The notes below the pieces were generated by a model. The model was not told the origin of the DNA, searched no databases, and worked only from the letters and a program-made list of their open reading frames with translations. A stretch of 64,000 nt of DNA. Source: Croceivirga sp009797885 (lineage in GTDB: Bacteria; Bacteroidota; Bacteroidia; Flavobacteriales; Flavobacteriaceae). This document shows positions 36,240 through 45,701 of the stretch, piece by piece. The translations under genes and the position numbers were made by a program. Numbering within the stretch: position 1 is the first letter of the stretch; each line of letters opens with the position of its first letter. The stretch spans positions 3,906,001 through 3,970,000 of the forward strand of contig AP035880.1 in assembly GCA_045866215.1 (NCBI GenBank), given 5' to 3'.

Positions 36240-37193
36240 CGGGACATAGTTTTTTTATTTTCAAGTTTAGTGCTGTAGACCTAAACTTGAAAAGCGGAAA
36301 AGATTCCATGGGATTTTTGACCCAACCTCACGTTATCTTATAAAAACATGTACGAAAAATTCTAAAGAAAAGATGTAAAATACTGTAGTTTGGTTTTTCT
36401 CATTTGGGGGATTGCCTTTCGTCCGTACAAATTACTGTTGGACCAAAGTCATTGAAAATGAAATCAAAAAGCACCCCTGAACCAATGCCCCTTATAAAGA
36501 CATCAGCAGGTTTTCCAATACATTGAGCCGAATAGTGTAGGTATCCGTGGTATTGGGCCTTGTTCCAAAAAAAAAACGACGGGGACCGTAGTTCCAAATC
36601 CCCGCCGCTGCTATTAAACGTAAACTAACTCAAATAAAAATGTTACCCTTCTAAAGCCAATGGTTAATCTGGCGTCACACCGTCACTCCATTGCAATATT
36701 ACTTGGATAGCCTTTTATTGGAAATAAAGATGGGGTTTTAGTACAAGACCGGACGATAAAATGTGCCTATACGGATTAAAACCGGGACAAACGGGCCGTT
36801 AAAAGTGATAGGGGGCATAAAAGGAATGTATTTTGGGGATTGTTTGTCCATCCTTGGTCCTAGCACAGACCGTTCTCTTTTCCCTTGTACGAAGTATTGT
36901 GCCCGCCCGTTCCATTATCCCCAAAAAGCCATGTAATGTCCCATTTTTAAATGGGTTTGGCACTATTTGTTGGATACTTTCCATGTATGGTCATACTTTG
37001 TTTATCTATAAAGTAGCAATGGAAAAAAAGACACTACCAAAATATTACATGAACGAAAGAAGTATCCGGGCAACCAATAAAACGGGAAAACAACATATGA
37101 TGGAGCGTTTGGGAAACGGGAACTCGATACTGGTGGTGGTTACCAACTATGTTCCTTTGACATTTTCCAGATGTCTAAATGACCGCTGACATC
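36240..37193. other. Gene-poor AT-rich stretch
   Basis: I find no convincing gene here. Open frames on either strand (near 36400-36600, 36799-36984 and 36833-37189) have poor composition, overlap one another antisense, and resemble nothing known. The only clear element is a terminator-like hairpin at 36567-36607. Scattered remnants of lost genes are possible. Confidence 0.5.
36567..36607 (-). terminator. Terminator-like hairpin reading leftward
   Basis: On the - strand CGGCGGGGA pairs with TCCCCGTCG (one G-U pair) around a 13-nt loop, and a run of ten T follows. No gene that it would serve is recognisable to its right, so an unseen small transcript or a deleted gene is possible. Confidence 0.6.
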
Positions 37194-37352
37194 ATGGAAG
37201 ATTTGAGCCAAAATGTTTTAGTCCCCAGTATCCTTTTTTTAATTCTAATCATATTGATAATTTTAGTTGTGTTGGCATTGATAAGTTGGAATATCAAATG
37301 GGTAATCGAACAATCCATCAATGTCTTAAAAAAGATAAAAAGGAGGCGTTGA
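37194..37352 (+). CDS. Small single-pass membrane protein (52 aa)
   Basis: A 52-residue frame begins MEDLSQNVLVPSI. A strongly hydrophobic helix rich in Ile, Leu and Val occupies about residues 12-31. It ends with a basic tail (LKKIKRRR). This is the architecture of a small inner-membrane protein with N-out, C-in topology. No promoter or homologue is recognised. Chance occurrence in AT-rich DNA is possible, but the charge asymmetry favours a gene. Confidence 0.35.
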   Translation: MEDLSQNVLVPSILFLILIILIILVVLALISWNIKWVIEQSINVLKKIKRRR

Positions 37353-38001
37353 GCGATAGTATGTCGGCAAATAAGGCACCCATTCCAAGAAAGAATCTTT
37401 TGTTCGGGAACAAGGGTATAGTTTTGGTTATTTTCTAGACCCTCATGAATTGCTTATGATACCCAATTTCCCGGGCCCTGGTATTGTTTCCGGTTCAACA
37501 AGCATTTTACCATCATTATTTTTTTAGTTTTTCCAGAATCATATTTTTTAGTGCCAAAACATATCAAACGGGAACAAACAACGTTTTTCTTTTGATAACA
37601 AAGGCACTATATTTATAGAGCTGGATACAGCATTTTTTAACTACTGTTATCTACTTTTTTTGATTGGACTTTTCCTGATAACAGTACCTATCAAAAAGGA
37701 TTACTTTTTTTTTAAAAACAACTGACCCTTTAGTCAGGTAGATTGGAATTTTGACCAGCGGGAAAAATTAATTCGATAAGCAGAGGGAGTATGGGCACAA
37801 AATTCCTGTATGCCTATAAATTTTGCTTCCTTAAAAAATCCCATCGTTAATGTTAAAGTGGGAATTATCATGTTAAATAGGAAATTGTCCATGGTTTAGC
37901 ATAGTTAAGACATGTAATTTCAGGGTAAACTATTAAAAAAACATCTCGGTTTTTTAAGTTGTATTGTCAATTTATATCCATGTTACTAATCCCCACTACT
38001 T
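37353..38001. other. AT-rich intergenic stretch upstream of the terpene synthase
   Basis: No frame of credible length or composition occurs in either direction. The segment is AT-rich with several homopolymer runs. It may contain the promoter of the terpene synthase gene, but I could not place a convincing TTTG-N19-TAnnTTTG pair. Confidence 0.5.
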
Positions 38002-38943
38002 ATGCCTTATTCAGAACCAAAACCCCAAACTTGGTTTATAAAGTCTTCCATAAACCCAAATTTTGAGTATGCCCGCCAACATTGTCTTGACTGGGCCATA
38101 AAGTTTGAATTCGTAAAAAAAGATGATAGAAATTACCAACGCTTGGAGATTTCCAAGATTTGGATGTTGACTGCTCGGGCCTACCCATTGGCTACAAAAG
38201 AAGAGCTTTGTTTCGCAACCGAATGGTTTACCTGGTTGTTTTGTCATGACGATATTTGTGACGATTCCCAATTAAGAAATCAACCCGGTAGCTTGCTTGT
38301 CTTACACAATGAATTCATGGCCATTTTATTGCATAAAAAGATGCCTGGCAAAATTAATCCTTTGCACCGTAGCCTGCTTCATATTCGAGAGCAATTGGAT
38401 GATATTACGACTGAAAAATGGATTGCTACATTTACCGAAGATGTACGACTATATCTTAACGCAACACGTTGGGAGGCTAAAAATCGTATGTACAATACCA
38501 TAAATAGCGTTTCTTCATATAACAAAATGAGGTTATTCTCAGGAGCGGTATATACTTGTTTTGATTTGATTGGAATGTTTCATCAAATCGATGCAGATGT
38601 ATCGTTTTTAAAGGACCTTCCTTTTAGGCAAATGATAACAATGGCAAACAATCGTGTTTGTTGGGACAATGATATTCGTGGCGTGGCCAAAGAATTGAAA
38701 GAGGGAACAACAAACCTTATTACTTGTTTGAAGCACCAACATAATATTTCAATCGAAGAGGCCATTAAAAGAGCACAAAGGATGTGCGATATGGAAATGG
38801 AGGATTTTTTTGAATTTAAAGAACGGTTGCCAAAGTTTGAAGAGCGAAAGTCGTTGCAACAATACACGGCTGGTTTAGAGTTTCTCGTACAAGGTCATAT
38901 AGATTGGTATTCCGATACTGAGCGCTATACCGTCAAGGATTGA
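38002..38943 (+). CDS. Class I terpene synthase
   Basis: This 313-residue enzyme should ionise a prenyl diphosphate and cyclise it. The aspartate-rich metal motif is D83-D84-I-C-D87. The second metal motif is N223-D224-I-R-G227-V-A-K-E231, an NSE triad in which the middle Ser/Thr is Gly. R177 lies exactly 46 residues before N223, the position of the diphosphate-sensor Arg. The C-terminal R308-Y309 pair is also present. Together these identify a bacterial terpene cyclase even though overall similarity cannot be searched here. No prenyl-diphosphate synthase or P450 gene is adjacent. The next gene (39048) is 104 bp away on the same strand and may be a partner. Product unknown. Confidence 0.9.
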   Translation: MPYSEPKPQTWFIKSSINPNFEYARQHCLDWAIKFEFVKKDDRNYQRLEISKIWMLTARAYPLATKEELCFATEWFTWLFCHDDICDDSQLRNQPGSLLVLHNEFMAILLHKKMPGKINPLHRSLLHIREQLDDITTEKWIATFTEDVRLYLNATRWEAKNRMYNTINSVSSYNKMRLFSGAVYTCFDLIGMFHQIDADVSFLKDLPFRQMITMANNRVCWDNDIRGVAKELKEGTTNLITCLKHQHNISIEEAIKRAQRMCDMEMEDFFEFKERLPKFEERKSLQQYTAGLEFLVQGHIDWYSDTERYTVKD

Positions 38944-39047
38944 TCTAAGACATTTTTGGCTGGTCCAGAAAGTACTCCATTTACTTTTTCTTTTTCTACC
39001 GCCTCATTTACCCATATTGTCAACACTACCCCAAATTACTATTGATT

Positions 39048-39791
39048 ATGCCCCAATTTATTCAAAGAAAGCCCAGTGAACTTTCCCGCAAAGAAAGAAG
39101 TCAGGTGAAAGCCCTGTTCGAACGGTACTATCCTACAGTTAACGATGAATACATAAATGATAGGTTATCAAGTGTCTATGGTTTTAATATCGTCCTTTTG
39201 AAAAGCCATGGCATCGTATTGGGGGCCAGCTATTACAAAATGGACAGGCTAAAAACCCCTTTTCTACAAAAAAAAATTCCAGTCGTCCAGTTCGGCCAGG
39301 TACTAAAAAATGAATATTACGAGGATGGTGTCATTTGGCGCACAGGGCATTGGTATGCCCAAAGAAATATAAGCTATTACTATTGTATAAAACCAACAGT
39401 GGGACTATCCATGATCAGCTCTCCAAAAGTCTTCGAGCATTTTATCAGGCTTTTTAAGAACCATTGTCCGAATTTAGGGCCTATGGAGTCGGGCAATAGC
39501 ATATCCATCGCCGACTTTTTGCAAAATATATACGGAAAAAGAGGGGTAAAACTTAGGTTCTGCACAAAACATTGTCTTGCCCTATTGAATTATGAACCTA
39601 TTGATATTACCGATAAATGGGAAAGGTATTACAAATCCAAAAATGAATCGATCAATACGTTTTTTATTGATAATGGGATCATAAAACGTAAAGGTGATAG
39701 AATTTTCGATAACAATATTGCATTAATTGCATGTGGTTATCGCAATCCTTGGAGTTTTATGGCAAGGAAAGGGGTACGGATTCAAATTTGA
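39048..39791 (+). CDS. Unrecognised protein, possibly GNAT-like
   Basis: This 247-residue cytoplasmic protein follows the terpene synthase. The N-terminal part has an early helix (SRKERSQVKALFERYYP). Two strands then read NIVLLKSHGIVLGASYYKM, which resembles the first half of an acetyltransferase fold. A conserved acetyl-CoA loop is not visible. The rest is rich in aromatic residues and Lys, with no known motif. ATG at 39048 is preferred to TTG at 39042. A role in modifying a terpene or another metabolite is conceivable from position only. Confidence 0.6.
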   Translation: MPQFIQRKPSELSRKERSQVKALFERYYPTVNDEYINDRLSSVYGFNIVLLKSHGIVLGASYYKMDRLKTPFLQKKIPVVQFGQVLKNEYYEDGVIWRTGHWYAQRNISYYYCIKPTVGLSMISSPKVFEHFIRLFKNHCPNLGPMESGNSISIADFLQNIYGKRGVKLRFCTKHCLALLNYEPIDITDKWERYYKSKNESINTFFIDNGIIKRKGDRIFDNNIALIACGYRNPWSFMARKGVRIQI

Positions 39792-40167
39792 GATTTTATA
39801 CTTAATACACTTGGGAGCACTACAAGGGTTTATTTATTATATTTTGTCATACTTATGTATGAACAGTATTCCAAGTGACTATCGTAAAAACCAAAGTATA
39901 AATAACCGATTAAACAAAACCATAGATTTTAAAATGGAACAGTCTTTTTTATAAATAAGCACTGAAACTTATACCCTAAAATACTAATGGTAACAGTTGT
40001 ATTATAATTGTTCTTACGCTAAATGAAGTTCATTGATATTTGTATAAATTGTATTTTGAGGACATCAAAGAAAATGAATTTAAAAGGGCCCAGTGATAAA
40101 TCGTTTTTATGCTACACAAAACACAAGGATTACGATTTATTTTATATTGATTGACAAATTTCTGAAC
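39792..40167. other. Intergenic stretch between convergent units
   Basis: No gene is supported here. An inverted repeat ATAAATCG/CGATTTAT spans about 40094-40142 and could form a weak terminator for the leftward ABC gene, which ends at 40168. No precursor-peptide frame was found. Confidence 0.45.
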
Positions 40168-41919
40168 CTAATCCCATGAAGGCACTTGTGATAAATCCGA
40201 AATAAGCCTGTGTTTTTGATCGGGTTTTAAATCCAGGTTATGGGATTGCGACAAAAAAATCAGGGTCTTCTTATGCTGCAGTTCCTTGAGCATATCCCGC
40301 ACCAAACGTTCCATTTTAGGGTTGAGGCATTCAAAGGGTTCCTCTATGATAAGGATGGGTTTTTCGGTAAGTAGTGCACGGCAGTACATAAGCAGTTTGG
40401 TCTGGCCTAAGTTTAGATTACATCCCAAATCCCCGATGTGGTTGTGCAGTTGTAAACGATCCTTAGGATTTTCGTGTTGCTGTAAATACGCCAGCAATTT
40501 TTCCGCCTTTTTCTTACGTTCTTTATTTCGGCTATAGACCAGGGCCTCATAGACGTCCCTACCGTATAGTGGATAATCATTGGAAACCACTGCCATATTT
40601 TTCCGAATGGTTTTTTCCGAAAGTGAGGTATAGGGAATATTGTTTACGCTCAATTGTCCTTTCTCCGGGGGAATGGTTTTGAGCAAAAGCTTGATGAGGG
40701 TAGATTTACCGCAGCCAGAGGGGCCATATAAAAAAGTTGAGGTTTTGGGCCGGATTTCAAGATTCAGGTTGCCGAAGACCGGTTTTTCCATCGCTTCATA
40801 ACGAAATTGTACATTCTCGAATCTAATGGTACGGTCCTTAAAGGACAATTCTTCAAAGGGCAGATCATTCTCTTTGGACATCTTGAATACCCGTATCAAT
40901 TTTTCGAATGAAATATTGCCCAACTTCCATACAATACTTACCCTCAGTGTTCTGCGAAGTACTGGGAGTATGGCAAGAATGAGTAGGATAATAATCAATA
41001 ATGAGCTGCCATCGATACCATCTTGGTAAGTGGATCCATGAAGTACATATACCATAATTATACCCAACAGGCCATAGGTCAAGGCCGGGATACTGGCCTG
41101 TAGCAAGGCCACTGTTCCCGCATACTTTTTTCCAATTCCATACAGTTTTTCGGAACGTTTGCGATATCTTTTGTTCTCCGGGGTGTATTTGTTGAATGCC
41201 TTTAGGCTGGACATGGCCCGTAATCGCGTGTTTACAAAAGAGAGCATCCCCGATTTTCGATTCCGTTTTTCCAAGGACTGTCGGTACAACACTCTATTAA
41301 GGAACCACAATACTATTGTTGCCAATAGGATGAAGCCTAACATAAGCCCTGCGAGGACCACATCCATAAAGACAATTACCGAGAACACAATTCCCAAAAG
41401 CAATATATCCTGCAGAAATCGCAATACTCCATTTTTGATATAGTTCTGTATGCTTTTCAGGTCGCCGCTAAAGCGTAGTAGGTATTTTCCGATTCCTTTT
41501 TTGTCATAAATGGGCATGGCTATCTGCACTTGGGCAGCGAAGAGCCGTTCCCTTAGGGATTTGGCAAATCGTTCCCCTACCCATGCAATGCCGTAACGGT
41601 TGGCATATTCAAACAAGAACCGGAGGCCCACCAAACCGAAAAAGAGCAGAAAGAAGCTGGTATGGTCAGTGGTGTCCATATAGGGAATAAATCCAAAGGC
41701 CTTCAACCTATGGGAAGAGAACCCAAAGGCAAATTCATAAAATCTACCAATGCTAATGGGAATCAGTATGGTAAATATATTGTAGGCAAATCCAGCTAAT
41801 AAGGTCATGGCGACCCAGACCTTGTTGAAATTTATAAAGTCACCTATTAAACTCCATTTTGTAGTTTCCACACGCCGGTTTTTTGGAAAAGACCACACCA
41901 TCACAAAAATATTATTCAA
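40168..41919 (-). CDS. ABC exporter-type protein with degenerate nucleotide-binding domain
   Basis: This 583-residue half-transporter has six TM helices in the first 320 residues and a C-terminal ATPase. Walker A is intact (GPSGCGKST, about residue 400). The LSGGQ signature is replaced by NLNLGQTK, Walker B reads ILIIEEP with Glu instead of Asp, and the H-loop region reads LSQSHN. ATP hydrolysis may therefore be slow or absent unless it heterodimerises. It overlaps the upstream HTTM-DCC gene by 8 bp and ends the leftward block that begins near 51.5 kb. Substrate unknown. Confidence 0.85.
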   Translation of the reverse strand: MNNIFVMVWSFPKNRRVETTKWSLIGDFINFNKVWVAMTLLAGFAYNIFTILIPISIGRFYEFAFGFSSHRLKAFGFIPYMDTTDHTSFFLLFFGLVGLRFLFEYANRYGIAWVGERFAKSLRERLFAAQVQIAMPIYDKKGIGKYLLRFSGDLKSIQNYIKNGVLRFLQDILLLGIVFSVIVFMDVVLAGLMLGFILLATIVLWFLNRVLYRQSLEKRNRKSGMLSFVNTRLRAMSSLKAFNKYTPENKRYRKRSEKLYGIGKKYAGTVALLQASIPALTYGLLGIIMVYVLHGSTYQDGIDGSSLLIIILLILAILPVLRRTLRVSIVWKLGNISFEKLIRVFKMSKENDLPFEELSFKDRTIRFENVQFRYEAMEKPVFGNLNLEIRPKTSTFLYGPSGCGKSTLIKLLLKTIPPEKGQLSVNNIPYTSLSEKTIRKNMAVVSNDYPLYGRDVYEALVYSRNKERKKKAEKLLAYLQQHENPKDRLQLHNHIGDLGCNLNLGQTKLLMYCRALLTEKPILIIEEPFECLNPKMERLVRDMLKELQHKKTLIFLSQSHNLDLKPDQKHRLISDLSQVPSWD

Positions 41920-43246
41920 TAAAACGGACCTTATCGTCCAGACCCACTAATGCACATGAATCTTGTTTCCCAAACCAAGTATAGCGGTGGCGGGCAACCA
42001 CATTGTACATAGTATCCCTTATAAAACTTGGAACAAGGATAAGCACTGAAAGCAAAGGCCACATGGATTTTAGCCTTCCCAGAATCCGGAGCACGGCTTC
42101 ACTTTTTCGATATAGGATGCCATCTTCGATTAATACCAGGGAATCCATGCTGTCTTTAATGGCAAAAGGTTTAAGTAAGTCATTCGCGGCAGCTGATTGG
42201 AGGGATGCGAACCGAAACTCCGCTTTTGTTTCGTTTTCCATGACAAAACGCACCCAACCATTACAAAGGTTACAGACCCCATCGAAAAGAATGACCGGCG
42301 ATGAATTTTGGTTTGTAGATGTTACTGTACCGTTAGTAGTATTAGCGACCTTCTTGCGGGCCTTGGTGAGCAATTTTTCAGGGGCAAAAAAGGAAAGGAA
42401 GATTAATCCGGTCATCTGGTACCGAAAGGTAATTCCCATGATGAAATAAATGCCCCAGTGCATGCCCCATGTCAAGACAGCCCAAAACCTGCCCCATCTT
42501 TTTTTGTAAAGTGCCAAGGGCGCCCCCAGCTCTACAATAAAGGTAAAAATACCCAATAGGAAAAACAGCCATGTATGCTTGTAAATCACGTTGAAGAAGG
42601 GTGCGGTTTCGGCTCCTAATATGGATTTGCGTAGGGCATCCACGGCAATTTGCGAACGCATTGCGCTGCCAGTGGCCCAATCCCAAGCCAAATCACCGGC
42701 AATTTTGGCCACACCGGATAGAAAATAGGAGCCAACGGTTACAGCACAGATAAGCATAATAGGCCAACCATATCGCCAATGGGCATTTTGTTTAGGAACC
42801 CCTTTTCGTCGTTGGCTCCATGCATCTACGGACCATGCATCTGCCGAAGCCACCAAGCCTACAATAAGGATATGCAGCACAAGGGCATTTCGGTTGTGGT
42901 AAATCATTGACCATGAGTTGCGATAGCTAAAGAACAGCAAGGCTAAAATGGCAAATGCCGGCCCGGTGATTCGGAACTTCCATCCAAGGATGTAACAGAT
43001 GTTGAAAACGATTAACAGGATCGAAATCCACCAAAACAGGTTTGGATGCAGGGGCTCTTGCATCCAGGATAAAAGGCCCACGGGCTCAAAGGCATCCGTA
43101 TTTTGTACCATACGTTGCAGCATATTGAAACGGGACAAAAGATACCAAAGGCAAAAGCCCCCGGTGGCCATACGTATAATGGCGAGACGTTCTGGGTTTA
43201 CCTGTGCAAACCAGACATTTTTAATACTGTTCCATACCATATTCAT
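41912..43246 (-). CDS. HTTM (vitamin K carboxylase-like) membrane domain fused to DCC (DUF393) thiol domain
   Basis: This fusion has 444 residues from the ATG at 43246. The N-terminal part (about 1-300) has several TM helices. It contains NPERLAIIRMATGGFCLWYL and later H-rich helices typical of HTTM proteins, relatives of vitamin K-dependent gamma-carboxylase. The C-terminal part (from about 315) has FDGVCNLCNGWV, the CxxC motif of the DCC family of predicted thiol oxidoreductases. HTTM-DCC fusions occur in Bacteroidota (recall). The upstream in-frame ATG at 43306 would overlap the preceding gene by 86 bp; the chosen start overlaps by 26 bp. Confidence 0.85.
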   Translation of the reverse strand: MNMVWNSIKNVWFAQVNPERLAIIRMATGGFCLWYLLSRFNMLQRMVQNTDAFEPVGLLSWMQEPLHPNLFWWISILLIVFNICYILGWKFRITGPAFAILALLFFSYRNSWSMIYHNRNALVLHILIVGLVASADAWSVDAWSQRRKGVPKQNAHWRYGWPIMLICAVTVGSYFLSGVAKIAGDLAWDWATGSAMRSQIAVDALRKSILGAETAPFFNVIYKHTWLFFLLGIFTFIVELGAPLALYKKRWGRFWAVLTWGMHWGIYFIMGITFRYQMTGLIFLSFFAPEKLLTKARKKVANTTNGTVTSTNQNSSPVILFDGVCNLCNGWVRFVMENETKAEFRFASLQSAAANDLLKPFAIKDSMDSLVLIEDGILYRKSEAVLRILGRLKSMWPLLSVLILVPSFIRDTMYNVVARHRYTWFGKQDSCALVGLDDKVRFIE

Positions 43247-43703
43247 CACTATTGATTTTATAGATTGCAATTTTCCGTTCCAAGACCGGGAGGGTATCCT
43301 TTTCAAGAAAATATCCCTCCAGGTGATAATATCCCTTGACTAGTTCCAGGGCCATAAGCCTGTCATAAAGCTGAGGTTCCTTTTTTGCGATGTTACCTGC
43401 TACTTTTTGGAGAAAGGGTAACCCCTTTTCTTTCTTTCTCGCCTTGTTGATCTGCCGTCTTACTTGATTGAATCCTCCAGTACCTGCCAATTTGTAGGGA
43501 ATCCTGAAGTCTTGCCCCAAAGTATCCTGCCCCACCACGTAGTAGAGGCCATAGTTTTGTGTCCTTTTTTTAGCAAACATGGGGTAGTACGATAGTGGAA
43601 AACTATCTTTGGGATGCTTTGCCCAATTCTGTACTACGGGAGAAAGTACCAGAAGGAGTACGACTATACTGAAAACCAGCGCCTGTGTCTTTGAAAAATT
43701 CAT
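43221..43703 (-). CDS. Membrane-anchored hypothetical protein linked to HTTM
   Basis: This 160-residue protein has one N-terminal TM helix (about residues 7-24) and then an extracytoplasmic domain. SFPLSYYPMFAKKR resembles short proteins that accompany HTTM genes. The middle is rich in Lys and Arg, with YYHLEGYFLEKD near the end. It overlaps the HTTM-DCC gene, so the two products are probably made together and may form a membrane complex. No catalytic motif is visible. Confidence 0.72.
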   Translation of the reverse strand: MNFSKTQALVFSIVVLLLVLSPVVQNWAKHPKDSFPLSYYPMFAKKRTQNYGLYYVVGQDTLGQDFRIPYKLAGTGGFNQVRRQINKARKKEKGLPFLQKVAGNIAKKEPQLYDRLMALELVKGYYHLEGYFLEKDTLPVLERKIAIYKINSDEYGMEQY

Positions 43704-43726
43704 TGTTATTGTGTTTTAGGGCGATT

Positions 43727-44773
43727 CTAGATTGCCATTTGTACCTTTTTGTCACCTAGCAATTTGCTTAAAAGTGCTCCATCGACCAATTTCTCCAAGG
43801 TCAGGACCGGAAGCTTTTCCTTCCGTTCCACTTCCCCTACCATAAGGGGACTCCCGGTAAACCGCCCCCCAAGGGCGAACAGGCGCTCAGAAAAGATTGG
43901 CGACAACATTTGAATGCCCGTGTGCACTGCAAGACTGTCGCTGCAGGACAGGATAACATGGTCCGCAGTATCCGTAAAGGGCAGGTGGCACATTAGTTTA
44001 TGGGTTTCCCTTTGATAGAGGCCATCCGCAATTTCAATGACCACATAATCGAATTGCATTTTGGCCACTTCCTTGAGCAGTCCCTCATGGATATCGAGAA
44101 TCTCATCCAGAGTGCAGAGGTAAGTAGAAGGATAGCCCATCTCCGAAAAATCGGTCACATAGTCGGCTCCACAATCCAGGCAAAGCATTTTGTCCTTGTT
44201 AAAAATTGTGCCTGTCAACTTTATATAGGCCACTTTATTTCCTGCATTTTTTAGCCCACGGCAAAGAAAAGCCGCCGTCGTTGTCTTACCACTGTCCATA
44301 CTGGCCCCAACAGAAAGAATAGTTTTGAAAGGCCGGGATTTGAAAGGTTGGAATGGTGTGGTTTCCCTGTGATGATATATGGTATTGATTACCTTGCCGC
44401 CCGAGTCGGTGGCATAGCCTACCAATTTTAATTTGGTTGGCCCAATATCTTCCAGTTTGTAATACATGGAGGCCACATTACCAACCACACCGCCTTTGCC
44501 CACAAGGTCATATACTTCTTGATATGCTTCTGGCACATAGGCTTCAAATTGATTACTGGCATAGCGGTTTCCAAAAGCGGCCATAATGTGGTCCTCTTCA
44601 AATATGTAACAGTTCCTTCCTTCAAAGTCCTGAATAGCTTTAATGGACCATAATTCAAGTACTTCAAAAATGGCAACGTCCCCTGGCTTGGGTATATGGG
44701 TGGTAATAATGTCCCGATTAATTGTAAAATCGGTTACATACTTACAGCTATTTGCTTTTTTGATTATTTTCAT
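43727..44773 (-). CDS. P-loop NTPase with N-terminal beta-rich domain
   Basis: This 348-residue cytoplasmic protein has an N-terminal domain of about 140 residues that is mostly strands, with IPKPGDVAIFEVLEL. The P-loop domain has Walker A GASMDSGKTTTAAF (about residues 155-168). A following helix reads GNKVAYIKLTGT, and a Walker B-like strand VVIEIADGLYQRET is present. A Cys pair occurs in KMLCLDCGADYV. It is reminiscent of MobB or DUF1611-type NTPases but is not one I can name. It lies 23 bp from the HTTM-linked gene and 27 bp after the DUF2490 gene, consistent with an operon. Confidence 0.75.
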   Translation of the reverse strand: MKIIKKANSCKYVTDFTINRDIITTHIPKPGDVAIFEVLELWSIKAIQDFEGRNCYIFEEDHIMAAFGNRYASNQFEAYVPEAYQEVYDLVGKGGVVGNVASMYYKLEDIGPTKLKLVGYATDSGGKVINTIYHHRETTPFQPFKSRPFKTILSVGASMDSGKTTTAAFLCRGLKNAGNKVAYIKLTGTIFNKDKMLCLDCGADYVTDFSEMGYPSTYLCTLDEILDIHEGLLKEVAKMQFDYVVIEIADGLYQRETHKLMCHLPFTDTADHVILSCSDSLAVHTGIQMLSPIFSERLFALGGRFTGSPLMVGEVERKEKLPVLTLEKLVDGALLSKLLGDKKVQMAI

Positions 44774-44800
44774 GATACTATCTATTTGTGGGGTTTATAA

Positions 44801-45574
44801 TTAGATTTTGAAACGATAGGAGAAACTAAAACTCAATACTGAAAAGTTGTTAAACCCCCTCAGGATATCACCATCCCGGGGATCGACTACGTTGATTTGG
44901 CGAAATCTACTCCCTATATTGAACTCAGTTTGCCTCATAAAACTCAAACTGACATTGGCACGTTTAAAAGGTCGAAACCGGACACCAATACGGATACGGT
45001 GTGCGTGCAGACCGTTGGGTGATTGGCGTACAATAACATCCCCATCCGTATCCCTATAATTCAATGGCCTACCATTGAGGTAATAATGAAGTTCATTGGT
45101 CATATAAGGTGTAATGTCCATGGGAAGTCCAAAATCACCTGCATTGAGCCCCAATGCGTACCGAAGGCGATATTCAAATTTACTTCGTGAAGGAAAGTGC
45201 CATTCTGCCCGAAGTTGGTTGGCAATCCTAAGTTTTCCCAGTTTAAATCGATAACGCACCCTGGGGTCAATTCTATTTCTGGCCTGCTGATCGGGATCTG
45301 CCGGATCCGAAGAACGGATATAACCCAATCCTACAGTGATGTTACGGTTGAACCGATAGTCAACACGGGCACTATTCTGCATCGAGGTAAGGTCCATGCG
45401 ATCATCGAAAAGATAAAGTTGACCTGCCCGAACACGCCATTCCTTGGTAATATTGGTTCGGTACGAGTGCCCTGCCCAGAATTTCATGCCTTCCTGGGCA
45501 GAAAGGGGCAAGCTCAATAGGCTCGCCAAAAAAAGTAATAGTAAGGGGTTGTTTTTGGGATGTATCATTTCCAT
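44801..45574 (-). CDS. DUF2490 outer-membrane beta-barrel protein
   Basis: This 257-residue protein has a signal peptide (about residues 1-26, ending in LPLSAQ). Amphipathic strands then alternate through to the end, and it closes with SFSFSYRFKI, where the C-terminal aromatic-charged strand fits a barrel. The pattern FWAGHSYRTNITKEWRV is typical of DUF2490. It lies between the CHAT gene (127 bp upstream) and the P-loop NTPase gene on the same strand. Function unknown; perhaps an export channel or scaffold for this block. Confidence 0.83.
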   Translation of the reverse strand: MEMIHPKNNPLLLLFLASLLSLPLSAQEGMKFWAGHSYRTNITKEWRVRAGQLYLFDDRMDLTSMQNSARVDYRFNRNITVGLGYIRSSDPADPDQQARNRIDPRVRYRFKLGKLRIANQLRAEWHFPSRSKFEYRLRYALGLNAGDFGLPMDITPYMTNELHYYLNGRPLNYRDTDGDVIVRQSPNGLHAHRIRIGVRFRPFKRANVSLSFMRQTEFNIGSRFRQINVVDPRDGDILRGFNNFSVLSFSFSYRFKI

Positions 45575-45701
45575 GTTTTCTCAATTGGGGATTGTATTGT
45601 TTATTTCTATAAGGGGAAAACGCTGGAAACGTGACCAAAGAGGTGACAATTTCTCGGATCGCCAAAGCGTGACGGAGTGCCCGCGGCAGGGAATGGTGGG
45701 C

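Noticed and set aside
36799..37189. Two antisense-overlapping frames in the gene-poor stretch
   Set aside because: Composition is poor on both strands, there is no similarity to a family, and no promoter or start signal was found.
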